Program-made: the position numbers and the translations under genes
The notes under the pieces: model-generated
Seen by the model: the letters and a program-made list of their open reading frames with translations, nothing else
The model's database searches: none
Told to the model about the DNA's origin: nothing
Shown here: positions 1-9,198 of the stretch, piece after piece
How positions within the stretch are numbered: position 1 is the first letter of the stretch
Layout: every line of letters begins with the position of its first letter
NCBI RefSeq assembly: GCF_031085165.1
Contig: NZ_JAVHTY010000005.1
Location: forward strand, 1 to 64,000
Direction of reading: 5' to 3'
Length of the DNA: 64,000 bases
Source of the DNA: Pseudomonas sp. 102515
GTDB taxonomy: Bacteria; Pseudomonadota; Gammaproteobacteria; Pseudomonadales; Pseudomonadaceae

Positions 1-73
1 ATCCCTGGACCCCTCGCCCGGCTCAGACCTAAGTGCTTGATTTTCAAGCCGCTTCAGCGTCTGCGCCGGAAGT

Positions 74-108
74 GGGGCGCATTATAGGGGAGTTTCGGAA
101 CAGGTCAA
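74..108 (-). promoter_or_regulatory. Strong sigma70 promoter with GC-rich discriminator, firing leftward out of the window
   Basis: On the minus strand there is TTGACC (108-103), a 16-bp spacer and a perfect TATAAT (86-81), followed by the discriminator GCGCCCC (80-74). This arrangement is typical of stringently controlled rRNA and tRNA promoters. The first 73 bases would then be transcript leader; they contain a small perfect inverted repeat (35-40/44-49) and no open gene on the minus strand. I infer that a stable RNA operon starts just left of the window, but no rRNA or tRNA sequence is present to prove it. Confidence 0.7.
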
Positions 109-111
109 CAG

Positions 112-852
112 TTATTTTACGACCGAGTTACAGCGGATCAATTCGGCCATGTCCTTGACCGCCTGCTTGAGGCCGACGAAGACCGCCTGGGCAACGATGG
201 CATGGCCGATGTTCAACTCGTTGATACCTGGCAGGGCCGCGATGGGCTGGACATTATGGTAGTGCAGGCCGTGGCCGGCATTGACCACCAGCCCCAAGCC
301 GGTGGCGAATTCCACTGCCTTGGCCAGGCGCTGCAGCTCCAGGGTCTGCTCGTGCTGGGTGTCAGCTTCGGCATAGCGACCGGTGTGCAGTTCGATCACC
401 GGGGCACCGCAGTCCTTGGCCGCCTGAATCTGCTGCAGATCCGGGTCTATAAAGAGGGACACTTCCGAAGCGGGCAGCGCGGCGATGGCATCACGGATGC
501 GCTGGACCTGACCCAGGACATCCAACCCACCTTCGGTGGTCAGCTCTTCCCGGCGCTCGGGCACCAGACAGACGTGCTCGGGACGGATCTCTTGCGCGAA
601 GGCCAGCATCTCGGAGGTCAGGGCGATTTCGAGATTCATGCGGGTCTGCAGGAGGTCGCGCAGCAGGCGGACATCTCGCTCCTGGATATGCCGACGGTCC
701 TCACGCAGGTGCAGGGTGATGCCATCCGCTCCTGCCTCCTCGGCGTCCAGGGCCGCCTTGACCGGATCGGGATATCTCGTACCCCGAGCCTGGCGCAGGG
801 TGGCGACATGGTCGATGTTGACGCCCAACAGAACACGACTGAACTCTTTCAT
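112..852 (-). CDS. pdxJ: Pyridoxine 5'-phosphate synthase PdxJ
   Basis: PdxJ condenses 3-amino-2-oxopropyl phosphate with 1-deoxyxylulose 5-phosphate to form pyridoxine 5'-phosphate, the last ring-closing step of vitamin B6 synthesis in the cytoplasm. The 246-residue product has the family length and its TIM-barrel landmarks: [15 protein letters not shown] near the N-terminus, [18 protein letters not shown] around residues 39-56, and a C-terminal [10 protein letters not shown] then [12 protein letters not shown]. The ATG at 852 lies 3 bp after the recO stop, so it is the last gene of the leftward rnc-era-recO-pdxJ series, the normal Pseudomonas arrangement. The identification is firm. Confidence 0.97.
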   Translation of the reverse strand: MKEFSRVLLGVNIDHVATLRQARGTRYPDPVKAALDAEEAGADGITLHLREDRRHIQERDVRLLRDLLQTRMNLEIALTSEMLAFAQEIRPEHVCLVPERREELTTEGGLDVLGQVQRIRDAIAALPASEVSLFIDPDLQQIQAAKDCGAPVIELHTGRYAEADTQHEQTLELQRLAKAVEFATGLGLVVNAGHGLHYHNVQPIAALPGINELNIGHAIVAQAVFVGLKQAVKDMAELIRCNSVVK

Positions 853-855
853 GGC

Positions 856-1539
856 TTATTCACTTGGCTTGGCGAACAATTCGCGACTCATCAGGGGTTT
901 GCCGCCCAGGTGCGGCGCCAGGGCCTGGCGCATCAAGCGCTTGGCAGCGCGAACTACCGTGGGATCGTCCCATTCGCCGCGATCCAGTGCCAGGATTTCC
1001 GCGCCGGCCAGACAGCCCGGGCGAACCTCGTCGACGGCTTCGAAGCCCTGGTCCGGAATGAAGCGATAGAGGCGCTGGCCTTCGATGGCCCGACCATCCA
1101 GGGACTGGGACAGCGAAAAGCCGTAGCCCAGCAGGTCGAGCAGACGCCATTCGAAGGTACGCAACAGGGGTTCGACCGGACGACCCTGGACCAGGGCGGC
1201 CAGGGTCAGACCATAGAGTTCGAAGAGGGCGGGATAGGGATCTTCGGCGGGTAACAGCCGGACCAGCAGCTCATTGAGATAGAAGCCACTGAAAAGGGCC
1301 TGTCCCTGAAGCAGATAGGGCGGCGCCAGGGCCGCCACCTTTTGCAGGTTCTTCAACTCCCCTCGCCCGCTGAGCTGAGCCTCGAGCGGAATGAAGGGCC
1401 TGGCCAGACTCCCGGAGCGGGAGCGGGCCGCGCGCAACACGGTACGGACCCGGCCAAAGGCGCCGAACACATCCACCAGCGCACTGCTTTCCCGGTAAGG
1501 ACGCGAATGCAGGACGAACAGCGGCTCGGACGCCTGCAT
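856..1539 (-). CDS. recO: DNA repair protein RecO
   Basis: RecO is a recombination mediator of the RecF pathway: it binds SSB and RecR and helps load RecA on gapped DNA. The 227-residue protein begins with an OB-fold region (FVLHSRPYRESSALVDVFG) and continues into the helical RecO C-terminal domain (FYLNELLVRLLP, FEWRLLDLLGYG). The zinc-binding cysteine cluster of some RecO proteins is not evident, as is usual in Pseudomonas. It starts 2 bp after the era stop and ends 3 bp before the pdxJ start, so translation is probably coupled. Confidence 0.95.
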   Translation of the reverse strand: MQASEPLFVLHSRPYRESSALVDVFGAFGRVRTVLRAARSRSGSLARPFIPLEAQLSGRGELKNLQKVAALAPPYLLQGQALFSGFYLNELLVRLLPAEDPYPALFELYGLTLAALVQGRPVEPLLRTFEWRLLDLLGYGFSLSQSLDGRAIEGQRLYRFIPDQGFEAVDEVRPGCLAGAEILALDRGEWDDPTVVRAAKRLMRQALAPHLGGKPLMSRELFAKPSE

Positions 1540-1541
1540 CG

Positions 1542-2453
1542 CTAGAGGTCGGAATAACCCAGAGAGCGCAGGGCGCGCTCGTCATCGGACCAGCCGCCCT
1601 TGACCTTGACCCAGAGGTTGAGCATGACCTTGGCGTCGAACAGGGTCTCCATGTCGTGGCGGGCTTCCTGGCCGATCCGCTTGATGCGCTCGCCGGCCTG
1701 GCCGATGAGGATCTTCTTCTGGCCATCTCGCTCGACCAGAATCAGGCCATGGATGTGCAGCACGCCGTTGTCGTACTTGAATTCCTCGATCTCGACGGCG
1801 ACCTGATAGGGTAATTCCGCCCCCAGCTGGCGCATGATCTTTTCCCGGATCAGCTCGGCCGCGAGGAAGCGGCTGGATCGGTCGGTGATCTGGTCTTCGG
1901 GAAAGAAGTGGTCGCCTTCCGGCAGGCGTTCGGCGACCAGCTCTTCGAGGGCGTCGAGATTGTGGCCGTGCTGGGCGGAGATCGGAATGAGCGCGGCTTC
2001 CGGCAACTGCTCCTGCAGCCATTGCAGGTGCGGCAGCATGTCGGCCTTGTCTTCCAGGCGATCCATCTTGTTGACGGCGAGCAGCACCGGGCATTTCACG
2101 AAGCGCACCCGTTCCAGCACCATCTGGTCTTCGTCGGTCCAGCGGGTGCGATCGACCACGAACACCACGACGTCCACATCGCGCAGGGCGGTTACGGCCG
2201 TCTTGTTCATGAAGCGGTTGAGCGCCTTCTGGTTTTCCTTGTGCAGACCGGGGGTATCCACATAGATGGTCTGGACCTCACCCTCGGTCTTGATGCCGAG
2301 CATGTTGTGCCGGGTGGTCTGCGGCTTGCGCGAGGTGATGGCCAGCTTCTGCCCGAGGATATGGTTGAGCAGCGTGGACTTGCCGACGTTGGGGCGACCC
2401 ACGATGGCTACGTAGCCGCAGCGCGATGCCTTCAGCTCATCATTCATGACCAT
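1542..2453 (-). CDS. era: GTPase Era
   Basis: Era is an essential GTPase that binds the 3' end of 16S rRNA and assists 30S subunit maturation. The G1 motif GRPNVGKST is at about residues 18-26; DTPG (G3) and NKMD (G4) follow, and the C-terminal KH RNA-binding domain contains the [15 protein letters not shown] stretch. The length (303 aa) matches the family. The start could be the ATG at 2453 or the ATG at 2447, two codons later; either overlaps the end of rnc (2440) by 8-14 bp, which points to translational coupling in the rnc-era-recO operon. Confidence 0.97.
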   Translation of the reverse strand: MVMNDELKASRCGYVAIVGRPNVGKSTLLNHILGQKLAITSRKPQTTRHNMLGIKTEGEVQTIYVDTPGLHKENQKALNRFMNKTAVTALRDVDVVVFVVDRTRWTDEDQMVLERVRFVKCPVLLAVNKMDRLEDKADMLPHLQWLQEQLPEAALIPISAQHGHNLDALEELVAERLPEGDHFFPEDQITDRSSRFLAAELIREKIMRQLGAELPYQVAVEIEEFKYDNGVLHIHGLILVERDGQKKILIGQAGERIKRIGQEARHDMETLFDAKVMLNLWVKVKGGWSDDERALRSLGYSDL

Positions 2454-3129
2454 TCTCCACGCCCAGGGCGATCAAGGCCGCCGAGGCCGCTATCTGTTCG
2501 GCGATGCGGCGACTGGCGCCCTGCCCCGTCGTCTTTTCGTTGAGCATGGCGATCTCGCATTCGACGAAGAAGACCCGGCAATGGGGCTCTCCTTCGATGG
2601 CGACCACCTCGTAGCGCGGCAGGTCGCAGGCGCGCGCCTGGAGGAATTCCTGCAACCGCGTCTTGGGATCCTTGTTGGTATCCACCGGCGTCAGCTCGCG
2701 CAGTTGCGGACCCAGCCAGGCCATGACCCGGTCTTTCGCCGCGTCCATGCCGGCATCCAGATAGATGCCGCCGATCAGGGCTTCCATGGCATCGGCGAGA
2801 ATGGATTCGCGACGAAAGCCGCCGCTCTTCAGTTCACCGGAGCCCAGGCGCAGGTAGTCACCGAGTTCGAAGCTGCGGGCCAGCAGCGCCAGGGTCTCGC
2901 CTTTCACCAGCTTGGCCCGCAAGCGGGACAGCTGGCCTTCGCGGGCCTGGGGGAAGTGATCGTAGAGGGCTTCGCCGATGATGAAGTTGAGGATGGCGTC
3001 GCCGAGAAATTCCAGGCGTTCGTTGTTGCGACCGGCAAAGCTGCGGTGCGTGAGGGCGAGCAGCATCAGGTCCGGGTCCTGGAAGGTATAACCCAGCCGA
3101 CGCTCGAGGCGATCTAGAGATAAAGTCAC
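2440..3129 (-). CDS. rnc: Ribonuclease III
   Basis: RNase III cleaves double-stranded RNA in rRNA precursors and regulatory duplexes. The 229-residue protein has the signature motif NERLEFLGD with acidic catalytic residues, the second acidic site [13 protein letters not shown], and a C-terminal double-stranded RNA-binding domain (from about residue 153: [12 protein letters not shown] to the [14 protein letters not shown] stretch). Its start overlaps the upstream DUF4845 stop by 4 bp and its end overlaps era. This is the usual lepB-(DUF4845)-rnc-era order of pseudomonads. Confidence 0.97.
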   Translation of the reverse strand: MTLSLDRLERRLGYTFQDPDLMLLALTHRSFAGRNNERLEFLGDAILNFIIGEALYDHFPQAREGQLSRLRAKLVKGETLALLARSFELGDYLRLGSGELKSGGFRRESILADAMEALIGGIYLDAGMDAAKDRVMAWLGPQLRELTPVDTNKDPKTRLQEFLQARACDLPRYEVVAIEGEPHCRVFFVECEIAMLNEKTTGQGASRRIAEQIAASAALIALGVENGHE

Positions 3130-3521
3130 GGGAGATTTATACGGAAATCACGATTGAAACGAACGACCAGATCGATGTTGCGGATCAGGTGTTCACGTTT
3201 TTCATAGTCGAGGTGGATCTGCAGGTGGTTGCCGTCGGCTTCGACGCGCATGGCCTTTTGCAGATCGAGATCACGGATGTCGTTCACCTGCATACCCTTC
3301 CCCACGTAGCTGTAGACGTCGGACACGCTGCGAATCTGGTTATCGGGGTTGTCGCCGATGGATTCGATGACCTTGGTCAGAGCATTGTAGTCCAGGTAAT
3401 GCGGAACGAGTTTCATGGCCGTGCTGGCCAGGAAGGCGATGACGCAGAGTCCGAGCAGGCCACCGAGAAACGACAGACCCTGCTGACGCGATGGGAGACC
3501 GGGCACTCTGCGTTCATTCAT
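3126..3521 (-). CDS. DUF4845 single-pass membrane protein
   Basis: A 131-residue protein of unknown function found between lepB and rnc in many gammaproteobacteria. One transmembrane segment is clear ([17 protein letters not shown], about residues 20-37), followed by a periplasmic or extracytoplasmic domain of about 90 residues with charged heptad-like text. The gene overlaps lepB and rnc by 4 bp on either side, so it is made with signal peptidase and RNase III, but that does not reveal its role. Confidence 0.9.
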   Translation of the reverse strand: MNERRVPGLPSRQQGLSFLGGLLGLCVIAFLASTAMKLVPHYLDYNALTKVIESIGDNPDNQIRSVSDVYSYVGKGMQVNDIRDLDLQKAMRVEADGNHLQIHLDYEKREHLIRNIDLVVRFNRDFRINLP

Positions 3522-4372
3522 CTGATGATACCTACGCGAGACAGGGTGGGCATGCTCTGCAGCTTGGGCTCCGGCCAGCTCAGCCAGACGGCGAAGGCCT
3601 TGCCGACGATGTTGCGGTCGGGAACCATGCCCAGCAGGTCACGGGGAATGCTGGGATCGTCCCAGTAGCGACTGTCGTTGGAGTTGTCGCGGTTGTCACC
3701 CATCATGAAGTAGTGACCGGCCGGCACCTTCCACTCGTGGTCGGGCTCCATGCGGTAGCGGGTCATCTCTTCGCGAATCAGGTGTTCGGCCTTACCCAGT
3801 TGTTCCTTGAACAGCTTGACGCTGCCCAGCGAACCCGGCTCGTCGCCCACCAGCTCCTCGCTGACGCGCTGGCCGTTGATGTACAGCTGCTTGTCGCTGG
3901 TATAGCGGATGGTGTCGCCCGGCACCCCGATCACGCGCTTGATGTAGTTGACGCTGGGATCGCTGGGATAGCGGAACACCATGACGTCGCCACGCTGCGG
4001 ATCACCGATCGGGATGACCTTGAGATCGATCACCGGCAGGCGGATGCCGTAGGCGAATTTGTTCACCAGGATGAAGTCGCCCACTTCCAGGGTCGGCTTC
4101 ATGGAGCCCGAGGGAATCTGGAACGGCTCCACCAGGAAGGATCTCAGGATCAGCACGATGGCCAGGACGGGAAAGAAGGACTTCCCGTACTCGACCAGCG
4201 CCGGTTCCTTGTTCAACTGGTCCAGGACCACGGGATCAGGCTCGCTGACCTGCTGCCCATAGGTCTGGATCGCCTTGCGACGACGCGGTGCGAGCACCAG
4301 CAGATCGATGAGCGCCAGGGCGCCGCAGACGGCGACCGCGAGAACCAGCAACAGAGGGAAGTTCCAAGACAT
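3518..4372 (-). CDS. lepB: Signal peptidase I
   Basis: LepB removes signal peptides from exported proteins at the periplasmic face of the inner membrane. Two N-terminal membrane segments are visible (about 5-28 and 66-80). The catalytic serine is in IPSGSMKPTL (Ser90) and the general-base lysine in YIKRVIGVPGD (Lys145); the box MMGDNRDNSNDSRYW follows. The 284-residue length is normal for Pseudomonas LepB. It begins 5 bp after lepA and overlaps the DUF4845 gene by 4 bp, forming the classic lepA-lepB operon. Confidence 0.97.
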   Translation of the reverse strand: MSWNFPLLLVLAVAVCGALALIDLLVLAPRRRKAIQTYGQQVSEPDPVVLDQLNKEPALVEYGKSFFPVLAIVLILRSFLVEPFQIPSGSMKPTLEVGDFILVNKFAYGIRLPVIDLKVIPIGDPQRGDVMVFRYPSDPSVNYIKRVIGVPGDTIRYTSDKQLYINGQRVSEELVGDEPGSLGSVKLFKEQLGKAEHLIREEMTRYRMEPDHEWKVPAGHYFMMGDNRDNSNDSRYWDDPSIPRDLLGMVPDRNIVGKAFAVWLSWPEPKLQSMPTLSRVGIIR

Positions 4373-4377
4373 GGGCT

Positions 4378-6177
4378 TCAGCTATCCACCTTGAGCACGG
4401 CCAGGAAGGCCTCTTGAGGAATCTCTACGCTACCAACCTGCTTCATGCGCTTCTTACCCGCCTTCTGCTTTTCCAGCAGCTTGCGCTTACGGGAGACGTC
4501 ACCGCCATAGCACTTGGCCAGAACGTTCTTGCGCAGTGCCTTGACGGTGGTACGGGCGACGATCTGACCGCCAATGGCTGCCTGGATCGCTACGTCGAAC
4601 ATCTGCCGCGGGATAAGCTCCTTCATCTTCTCGGTCAGGGCGCGACCCTTGTAGTGCGCCTTGTCGCGATGGACGATCAAGGCCAGGGCGTCGACCTTCT
4701 CGCCGTTGATGAGGACGTCGAGCTTGACCAGGCTGGCCGCCTCGAAACGATCGAAGCTGTAATCGAGCGACGCATAGCCGCGGCTCACCGACTTCAGGCG
4801 ATCGAAGAAGTCCAGCACCACTTCGTTCATCGGCAGGTCGTAGCTGACCTGCACCTGGCTGCTGAGGAACTGCATGTCGCGCTGGACGCCACGCTTCTCG
4901 ATGCACAGGGTGATGACGTTGCCCAGGTGCTCCTGGGGTACCAAGATGTTGGCGCGGACGATGGGCTCGCGCATTTCGGCGACGGAGGCCAGGTCCGGCA
5001 GTTTCGAGGGGTTGTCGACATAGATGGTGCTGCCATCCTTGAGCACCACCTCGAAGACCACGGTCGGCGCCGTGGTGATGAGGTCGAGATCGTATTCGCG
5101 TTCCAGGCGCTCCTGGATGATCTCCATGTGCAGCATGCCGAGGAAGCCGATGCGGAAGCCGAAGCCGAGGGCCTCGGAGCTTTCCGGCTCGTATTGCAGG
5201 GCCGCGTCGTTGAGAGTGAGCTTCTGCAGCGCTTCGCGGAAGTCCTCGAAGTCGTCGGAGCTGACCGGGAACAGGCCGGCGTAGACCTGCGGCTTGACCC
5301 GCTGGAAGCCCGGCAGCATGGCCACGTCAGGAGTGGCGCTGAGGGTCAAGGTGTCACCGACCGGAGCACCGAGGATTTCCTTGATGCCGGCGATGATGAA
5401 GCCCACTTCACCGGCCTTCAGATCAGGCATCTCGGTGTGCTTGGGCGAGAAGACGCCAACGCTGTCGACCTGATGCACCTTGCCGGTGGACTTGACCAGG
5501 ATCTTGTCGCCCTTCTTGACCCGACCGTGCTTGACGCGCACCAGCGAGACGACGCCCAGATAGTTGTCGAACCAGGAGTCGATGATCAGCGCCTGCAGCG
5601 GTGCCTCGATCTCGCCTTCCGGCGGCGGAATGACCTTGACCAGCTGTTCGAGCACCTCCGGCACGCCCATGCCGCTCTTGGCACTGCAGGGCACGGCGTC
5701 GGTGGCATCGATGCCGATGATGTGCTCGATCTCGGCCTTGACCTTGTCCGGATCGGCCTGGGGCAGATCCATCTTGTTCAGCACCGGCATGACCTCGAGG
5801 CCCTGCTCGATGGCGGTGTAGCAGTTGGCGACCGACTGGGCTTCCACGCCCTGCCCCGCGTCCACCACCAGCAGCGCGCCTTCGCACGCGGCCAGCGAGC
5901 GGCTGACTTCATAGGTGAAGTCGACGTGGCCGGGGGTATCGATGAAGTTGAGCTGGTAGGTCTTACCATCTTCGGCCTTGTAGTACAGCGTAACGCTGTG
6001 GGCCTTGATGGTGATGCCACGCTCACGCTCGAGATCCATGGAATCCAGGACCTGGGCCTCCATTTCTCGGTCGCTCAAACCACCACACATCTGGATGAAC
6101 CGATCCGCAAGCGTCGACTTGCCGTGATCGATGTGGGCGATGATGGAGAAATTGCGGATATGGCTCAGATCACTCAC
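4378..6177 (-). CDS. lepA: Elongation factor 4 (LepA)
   Basis: LepA is a ribosome-binding translational GTPase implicated in back-translocation and 30S assembly. The G1 motif [13 protein letters not shown] is at about residues 14-26, DTPGHVDF (G3) and NKMDLPQAD (G4) follow, and the EF4-specific C-terminal domain ends in [17 protein letters not shown]. At 599 residues it has the standard length. It is first in the leftward lepA-lepB-DUF4845-rnc-era-recO-pdxJ series. The 147 bp separating it from mucD hold the mucD terminator and presumably the lepA promoter. Confidence 0.98.
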   Translation of the reverse strand: MSDLSHIRNFSIIAHIDHGKSTLADRFIQMCGGLSDREMEAQVLDSMDLERERGITIKAHSVTLYYKAEDGKTYQLNFIDTPGHVDFTYEVSRSLAACEGALLVVDAGQGVEAQSVANCYTAIEQGLEVMPVLNKMDLPQADPDKVKAEIEHIIGIDATDAVPCSAKSGMGVPEVLEQLVKVIPPPEGEIEAPLQALIIDSWFDNYLGVVSLVRVKHGRVKKGDKILVKSTGKVHQVDSVGVFSPKHTEMPDLKAGEVGFIIAGIKEILGAPVGDTLTLSATPDVAMLPGFQRVKPQVYAGLFPVSSDDFEDFREALQKLTLNDAALQYEPESSEALGFGFRIGFLGMLHMEIIQERLEREYDLDLITTAPTVVFEVVLKDGSTIYVDNPSKLPDLASVAEMREPIVRANILVPQEHLGNVITLCIEKRGVQRDMQFLSSQVQVSYDLPMNEVVLDFFDRLKSVSRGYASLDYSFDRFEAASLVKLDVLINGEKVDALALIVHRDKAHYKGRALTEKMKELIPRQMFDVAIQAAIGGQIVARTTVKALRKNVLAKCYGGDVSRKRKLLEKQKAGKKRMKQVGSVEIPQEAFLAVLKVDS

Positions 6178-6280
6178 GAATCAGCACTCGAATAGCCAGC
6201 GGCGGAACATCCGCCGGGAAAATAGCGGGGGAGTTTACCTGAATGCGGCAAACAAGGGGACTCGCGCCGTTCGAGCGGAC

Positions 6281-6306
6281 AAAAAGAAGGGGCGGTCGCC
6301 CGCCCC
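6281..6306 (-). terminator. Rho-independent terminator after mucD
   Basis: On the minus strand a perfect 7-bp stem GGGGCGG/CCGCCCC with a GCGA tetraloop is followed by TTCTTTTT. It sits 18 bp past the mucD stop and separates mucD from lepA. Confidence 0.85.
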
Positions 6307-6324
6307 TGCTCCACTGCCTTGCCG

Positions 6325-7755
6325 TTACTTGCCCGGCAGTTTGAAGGTGATGAAGCTGGCGCGACCGTCGCGCACCACGCGCATCGAGATGGAACGACCC
6401 GCCGGCAGCGCCGAGGTGATCTTCTCGAAGGCCGAGGCCGATTCGATCGGCTGGTTGTTCAGGTGGGTGATGACATCGCCCGGACGCAGGCCGATGGCCG
6501 CGGCAGGACCGTCGCCACTCAGCTTGTTGATGACCACACCGCCCTGGATATCCAGGGTCTTCTTCTGCTCGGGCGTCAGGTTGGCCACCGCGATACCCAG
6601 GCGATTGCTGGCCCGGTCGGAGCCACGCTCGCCACCGGACGTGGCCTGGTCATCCTTGGGCATGTCGCCCACGGTGACGCTCAGGTTCTGCCGCTTGCCT
6701 TCGCGGATGATCTCCATGTCGGCCTTGGCACCCGGCTTGAGGTTGCCGATCAGGTGCGGCAGGTCGGCGGATTCCTCGATCTTCTGGCCATTGACCGAAA
6801 GGATGACGTCACCCACCTTGATGCCGCTCTTGGCTGCGGGACCGTCGTCCAGGGTCTGGGCGACCAGGGCACCCGCCGGACGATCTAGGCCGAAGGATTC
6901 GGCGAGATCCTTGTCCACTTCCTGGATGACCACGCCGAGCCAGCCGCGGCTGACCTTGCCTTCGGTCTTCAGCTGATTGGCCACGTTCATGGCGACGTCG
7001 ATGGGGATGGCGAAGGACAGACCCATGAAGCCCCCGGAGCGGGTGAAGATCTGCGAGTTGATCCCGACCACTTCACCCTTGAGGTTGAACAGGGGGCCGC
7101 CGGAGTTGCCCGGGTTGATGGCTACATCGGTCTGGATGAAGGGGACGTAGCTTTCATTGGGCAGGCTGCGACCCTTGGCGCTGACGATACCGGCGGTGAC
7201 CGAATGATCAAAGCCGAAGGGCGACCCGATGGCCAGCACCCACTCACCGACCTTGAGCTGGTCGGAGTTACCCAGCTTCAGGGTAGGGAGGTCCTTGGCG
7301 TCGATCTTCAGCAGGGCCACGTCGGTACGGGGATCCGCACCGATCAGCTTGGCGGTGTGATCGCTGCGATCGGAAAGGCGCACCAGGATTTCGTCGGCAT
7401 CGGCGACCACATGGTTGTTGGTCAGGATGTAGCCATCGGGCGAGATGATGAAGCCGGAACCCAGCGACTGGGCCTGCTCCTGCTTGCCCCGGGGACTGCG
7501 CGGCATCTGCGGAATGCTGCGCTCGAAGAACTCACGGATGCCCGGCGGCAGACCTTCCAGGTCCGGCATGGTCATGGCGCCGGCGCCCCGACCTTCGGGA
7601 ATTTTCTGACGGGTACTGATGTTGACGACCGCGGGAGACGCCGCCTCGACCAGGCCGGTGAAATCCGGCAGATCGGCCCGGGCCATGGCCGTCATCCCCA
7701 TCAGCCAGAGCCCCATCAGGGCCGCCGTGTAATGCTTTAGATTGCGCATGCGCAT
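6325..7755 (-). CDS. mucD: Periplasmic serine protease MucD (DegP/HtrA family)
   Basis: MucD is a periplasmic protease/chaperone that clears misfolded proteins and dampens AlgU activation. The 476-residue protein has a signal peptide (about 1-27, cleaving near ARA/DLP), a trypsin-like domain with catalytic His115 (TNNHVV), Asp145 (RTDVALL) and Ser218 (NPGNSGGP), and two PDZ domains (about 265-360 and 385-476). A GGAG lies just upstream of the first ATG at 7755; the ATG at 7749 is also possible. In P. aeruginosa mucD follows mucB and mucC; here it follows mucA directly, behind a terminator, so it needs a promoter inside 7756-7913. Confidence 0.95.
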   Translation of the reverse strand: MRMRNLKHYTAALMGLWLMGMTAMARADLPDFTGLVEAASPAVVNISTRQKIPEGRGAGAMTMPDLEGLPPGIREFFERSIPQMPRSPRGKQEQAQSLGSGFIISPDGYILTNNHVVADADEILVRLSDRSDHTAKLIGADPRTDVALLKIDAKDLPTLKLGNSDQLKVGEWVLAIGSPFGFDHSVTAGIVSAKGRSLPNESYVPFIQTDVAINPGNSGGPLFNLKGEVVGINSQIFTRSGGFMGLSFAIPIDVAMNVANQLKTEGKVSRGWLGVVIQEVDKDLAESFGLDRPAGALVAQTLDDGPAAKSGIKVGDVILSVNGQKIEESADLPHLIGNLKPGAKADMEIIREGKRQNLSVTVGDMPKDDQATSGGERGSDRASNRLGIAVANLTPEQKKTLDIQGGVVINKLSGDGPAAAIGLRPGDVITHLNNQPIESASAFEKITSALPAGRSISMRVVRDGRASFITFKLPGK

Positions 7756-7913
7756 GCAGCTCCACTCTATCCAATGACTTGAACACGTCGCTGGCGACCT
7801 GCCTTTCCCGGATCGGAGGCACTGTCAGTGACGATTGGCAGCAGAAATACCACGCCCTTGCTGAACGATAGCTTTCGAAGCTTTTTTGCGACCTGGTCGA
7901 AAATCTCCAGGGC

Positions 7914-7953
7914 AAAAAAAACGGCGCCTGGAGCTGGACTCCGGGCGCCGTTT
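7914..7953 (-). terminator. Strong rho-independent terminator directly after mucA
   Basis: On the minus strand CGGCGCC pairs with GGCGCCG (extended by A-T pairs), with a 15-base loop, and runs into eight T residues (7921-7914). It starts 18 bp after the mucA stop. It should cut mucD off from algU-mucA transcription. The remaining 158 bp to mucD hold no convincing gene. Confidence 0.9.
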
Positions 7954-7971
7954 CGGTGTGAAGCCAGCAGA

Positions 7972-8499
7972 TCAGCGCTGGGCAGGAGCGTCCTGCTTTT
8001 CACCTGCCGCAGGCTGATCAGCCTTGACTTCGGTGTTGGCCTTGGTGCTTTCCTCGCTGAAGCTGGCCAGTACAGCCGGGCTACGCGCGGGTTGCGGCAC
8101 GGTCAGCTGGCTCGGTGCCTGCTGGGCCAGACCCTGGGTGGAGACGTCGGACTGGTTGTACATCCGCACGCCCGCCAGCACGGCGAAGGTCACGGACGCG
8201 GCGACCGCGACACGACCCAGGCTCGACCAGCGACCCTTGCTCGCTTGAGCAGCAACGGGTGCTGCCGGCACTGCGGCGACCTCATCACGCTCCAGCGTGG
8301 CGGTGACGCCTTTGGCAATATCCAGGTTCGGCAGCATGGGCTCACCGCGAATCACGGCGCTGACCATGGCGTAGCGCGACCAGGTGGCGCGCAATTCCGG
8401 GTCCTTGCTGACCTCGGCGATGACACGCCGGGTTTCGAATTCGTCCGCTTCGTTATCCATAACAGCGGACAGGGATTCCAGCAGGGCTTCACGACTCAT
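7972..8499 (-). CDS. mucA: Anti-sigma factor MucA with shortened periplasmic tail
   Basis: MucA is the inner-membrane anti-sigma factor that holds AlgU inactive until AlgW and MucP cleave it. The N-terminal AlgU-binding region is well conserved (MSREALLESLSAVMDNEADE), one membrane segment spans about residues 94-113 (GRVAVAASVTFAVLAGVR), and the periplasmic motif PAVLASFSEE (141-150) matches the region where AlgW cleaves the P. aeruginosa protein. After that only about 25 residues rich in Ala, Lys, Gln and Asp remain, ending at residue 175. The P. aeruginosa protein (194 aa) instead continues with a conserved tail implicated in MucB binding. No mucB follows. Start ATG is 33 bp after algU. Confidence 0.95.
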   Translation of the reverse strand: MSREALLESLSAVMDNEADEFETRRVIAEVSKDPELRATWSRYAMVSAVIRGEPMLPNLDIAKGVTATLERDEVAAVPAAPVAAQASKGRWSSLGRVAVAASVTFAVLAGVRMYNQSDVSTQGLAQQAPSQLTVPQPARSPAVLASFSEESTKANTEVKADQPAAGEKQDAPAQR

Positions 8500-8532
8500 A
8501 CGTATTACCTCTCTAAAAGCTGTCGCCGCTGT

Positions 8533-9198
8533 CTATGCATCACGCAGCAGGGGCTGCAATGCTTTGTCTATCGCTTCCCGAGCCCGGAAAATCCGGGACC
8601 GGACCGTTCCCACTGGACATTGCATAACATTGGCAATGTCCTCGTAGCTGAGGCCTTCGAACTCACGAAGGGTCAGCGCGGTACGCAGATCTTCCGGGAG
8701 TTGCTGGATGGTCCGATGCACGGTGGCCTCGATCTCATCCCGCAAAAGGGACCGCTCCGGGGACTCGATGTCCTTTAGAGCATGGTCGCCTTCATAAAAT
8801 TCCGCATCTTCGGCGCTGACGTCGCTGTCCGGTGGACGACGACCCCGGGCAACCAAATGGTTCTTTGCCGTATTGATGGCGATGCGATAAAGCCAGGTAT
8901 AGAAAGCACTATCGCCACGGAAGTTCCCGAGGGCGCGATAGGCTTTGATGAAAGCCTCCTGAGCGACGTCCTGGGCTTCCTGGGTATCGTGGACGAAACG
9001 CACGATCAGACCGAGAATCTTGTGCTGATACTTGAGCACCAGCAGGTCGAAGGCACGCTTGTCGCCGCGCTGCACACGCTCGACCAGTTGTTGATCCTGC
9101 TCCTGGGTGGGCAGGGCTTGCTTGCTATCCTTGGCTTGCAGTTCGGTATCGTCCTTGCCTTCACTATCGACGCGCGCTGCTAGACTGGGCTGTTGCAC
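8533..9198 (-). CDS. algU: Extracytoplasmic-function sigma factor AlgU (RpoE/sigma22) with N-terminal extension
   Basis: AlgU directs RNA polymerase to envelope-stress promoters. From TQEQDQQLVERVQRGDKRAF to the C-terminus the protein is almost identical to the 193-residue Pseudomonas AlgU, with sigma region 2 (IVRFVHDTQEAQDVAQEAF) and region 4 (LREFEGLSYEDIANVMQC). Where other AlgU proteins start, this gene has a CTG codon. The best start is a GTG at 9198, preceded at good distance by GGAGGGGAG; this adds 28 polar residues (total 221). Another in-frame GTG lies at 9216 but would overlap that Shine-Dalgarno sequence. The gene is divergent from nadB and followed by mucA. Confidence 0.93.
   Translation of the reverse strand: MQQPSLAARVDSEGKDDTELQAKDSKQALPTQEQDQQLVERVQRGDKRAFDLLVLKYQHKILGLIVRFVHDTQEAQDVAQEAFIKAYRALGNFRGDSAFYTWLYRIAINTAKNHLVARGRRPPDSDVSAEDAEFYEGDHALKDIESPERSLLRDEIEATVHRTIQQLPEDLRTALTLREFEGLSYEDIANVMQCPVGTVRSRIFRAREAIDKALQPLLRDA

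Noticed and set aside
1-87. Open plus-strand frame ending at 87 as the tail of a gene
   Set aside because: It coincides with a near-perfect minus-strand promoter and leader; 28 codons are too few to support a protein.
4414-6195. Long open frame of 593 codons opposite lepA
   Set aside because: It is the mirror of lepA in a GC-rich genome; the protein is Leu/Asp/Gly/His-rich text without any domain.
7767-8003. 78-codon frame between mucA and mucD that might be a mucB remnant
   Set aside because: It runs through the mucA terminator and overlaps the mucA end; no similarity to MucB/RseB is visible.
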